Positions 6,729 to 7,591 of a DNA stretch of 7,591 bases are shown here, one piece after another; the stretch's first letter is position 1; each line of letters begins with the position of its first letter. The notes under the pieces are model-generated. The model ran no database searches, was not told where the DNA came from, and worked only from the letters and a program-made list of their open reading frames with translations. This DNA is from Candidatus Desantisbacteria bacterium CG1_02_49_89 (lineage in GTDB: Bacteria > Desantisbacteria > UBA1551), in NCBI GenBank assembly GCA_001871075.1, contig MNUP01000148.1, positions 1 to 7,591 on the forward strand, read 5' to 3'. The translations under genes were made by a program, and so were the position numbers.

Positions 6729-7292
6729 ATGAAAAAGATTTTAGCAGGATTGTTTATTGCCGGAATTCTGATGCTATGCGCAGGGGCGCAGGCAGCGGTG
6801 CAGAACATTGCCGTCGGCACGTTTAAGAATATGGCGGGAACTCCTTTTCCGGAAACATGTTCGGAGCAGGTAACGGCTGATATAGTGGGCCCTCAGATCA
6901 CGGTCACCAAGCTTCAGCAGAACGGAAGGACGGGGCAGTCCGGATCCGCGATTCTGGTCGCAAGCGGGGACACGATCATTTATACTATCCAGCTTTCTAA
7001 TAGCGGCACTGATTCCGCAACCGAGGTCGTGATAACCGACACGCTTGCCTTTGAAACGGTCGCAGGCCAGAGTGTGTTATACGAGACCAGCTCTGCGACA
7101 CCTGATACCGGCGCGGTATTCGCTGGCGGAATAGTAACAGCCCTTGAATACTATAACGGGTCGATCTGGCAGGGCACGACCTCAGGATTGATCCCGACCA
7201 ACGCAAAAGGCATCCGCTGGATTATAAATCTTGTGACATACGGCGCAAGTCTTTATAACGCCGGGTTCACGATAAAGGTCACAAGCCCGTAG
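6729..7292 (+). CDS. Secreted DUF11-like repeat protein
   Basis: This encodes 187 residues. The start is well supported: AGGAG at 6719-6723 lies 5 bases before ATG. The signal peptide is classical (MKKILAGLFIAGILMLCAGAQA, cleaved near residue 22); C17 lacks a proper lipobox, so a lipoprotein is unlikely. Residues of about 54-187 form one DUF11-like beta domain with NGRTGQSG, SGDTIIYTIQLSNSG and EVVITDTLAFET. These correspond to NVRTGETG, AGDTLEYCLDILNTG and EAVICDTWAFDT at the end of the large protein. KGIRW and a final FTIKV also match the KGLRWR and IKVK of the paralogues. There is no Ig or lectin module, so it is the minimal member of the family. It ends in TAG, so TAG is used as a stop here. 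Probable role: an extracytoplasmic structural component; the exact function is not recognisable. Confidence 0.9.
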   Translation: MKKILAGLFIAGILMLCAGAQAAVQNIAVGTFKNMAGTPFPETCSEQVTADIVGPQITVTKLQQNGRTGQSGSAILVASGDTIIYTIQLSNSGTDSATEVVITDTLAFETVAGQSVLYETSSATPDTGAVFAGGIVTALEYYNGSIWQGTTSGLIPTNAKGIRWIINLVTYGASLYNAGFTIKVTSP

Positions 7293-7327
7293 TTCAATGA
7301 CAGATACTGGATATCAGATCCTGGATG

Positions 7328-7465
7328 CTAATACAAACGCATAAAATAACCTGATAGTGTCATTGCGAACGAACGAAGTGAGTGTGGCAATCTCGTCGTT
7401 AAAACCGAGATTGCTTCGTCGTTTCACTCCTCGCAACGACAAATTACTTAATGCGTTTGTATTAG
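7328..7465. repeat. Nested palindromic MITE-like element, copy 2 of the 802-876 repeat
   Basis: A perfect 15-bp inverted pair (CTAATACAAACGCAT at 7328-7342, ATGCGTTTGTATTAG at 7451-7465) encloses an inner 84-bp imperfect palindrome (7358-7441) bounded by TGTC and GACA. The inner part carries the core shared with copy 1 (7386-7417 against 821-852, reverse orientation, 30 of 32). Copy 1 lacks the 15-bp outer arms. It sits between convergent genes, where it could act as a two-way terminator. The upstream 7293-7327 holds only short CTGGAT-type repeats. Confidence 0.75.
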
Positions 7466-7510
7466 TAAATACGTGACTTGTGAGCTTGTTAACTATTTCC
7501 TGCCCGCGCG

Positions 7511-7591
7511 TTATCTTATTAAAACAAACTTGCCTGTTGCAGGCTTGTTCCCGGTGGTGTTGGTGACAACGTAGAAGTACACGCCGCTTGC
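7511..7591 (-). CDS. C-terminal end of a protein with type IX-like sorting tail
   Basis: Reading the minus strand from base 7591, the frame is open for 26 codons and ends at TAA (7513-7511). It ends in ASGVYFYVV, then a short loop, and GKPATGKFVLIR-like residues (exactly ...NKPATGKFVLIR). The pattern [AS]SG[VI]YFY....G....GKF.[IV][LI][KR] at the extreme C-terminus is the hallmark of the Por/type IX secretion C-terminal sorting domain, or the related FlgD-like Ig end found on many secreted proteins. The rest of the gene lies beyond the right edge, so the passenger function is unknown. It is convergent with the gene ending at 7292. It is too short to be found by length-based calling but is well supported by the motif. 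Confidence 0.75.
   Translation of the reverse strand, partial: ASGVYFYVVTNTTGNKPATGKFVLIR

Overview
The window comes from a bacterium that builds large secreted or surface proteins. GC content looks close to half by eye. It holds three complete plus-strand genes with Sec signal peptides, the C-terminal part of a fourth at the left edge, and the last 26 codons of a minus-strand gene at the right edge. The domain repertoire is a beta-propeller repeat, invasin-like Ig modules, LamG and CBM4_9-like lectin folds, DUF11-like C-termini and a type IX-secretion-like C-terminal tail. Together with abundant palindromic intergenic repeats, this suggests an uncultured diderm lineage of the Omnitrophota/Elusimicrobiota kind. 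That assignment is an inference, because the window has no marker gene.

Layout. 1-519 is the 3' end of an unrecognised beta-rich protein. 520-944 is non-coding and holds a CGT-rich repeat, a perfect consensus sigma-70 promoter (632-660), two strong hairpins and a 75-bp palindromic dispersed repeat. 945-5105 encodes a protein of about 1386 residues: signal peptide, seven-bladed propeller, two rounds of (A module, Ig module, lectin-like domain), a third A module and a DUF11-like C-terminus. An in-frame TAG at 1080-1082 separates the signal peptide from the rest, so automatic calling would probably start the gene at GTG 1125 and lose the secretion signal. 5106-5767 is non-coding. It has a stem-loop, a probable insertion-element remnant between direct repeats, a strong promoter, and a leader whose 5' half closely resembles a cyclic-di-GMP-I (GEMM) riboswitch.

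5768-6601 is a short paralogue of the large gene: a similar signal peptide, one Ig module and the same DUF11-like C-terminus. 6729-7292 is a third, more distant secreted DUF11-like protein. 7328-7465 is a nested palindromic element between convergent genes, related to the 802-876 repeat but in opposite orientation. 7511-7591 (minus strand) is a previously uncalled gene end with a type IX-like sorting tail.

The three complete genes look like one duplicated family of extracellular proteins. If the riboswitch is real, at least the middle gene would be under cyclic-di-GMP control, which fits the adhesive or surface role suggested by its domains.
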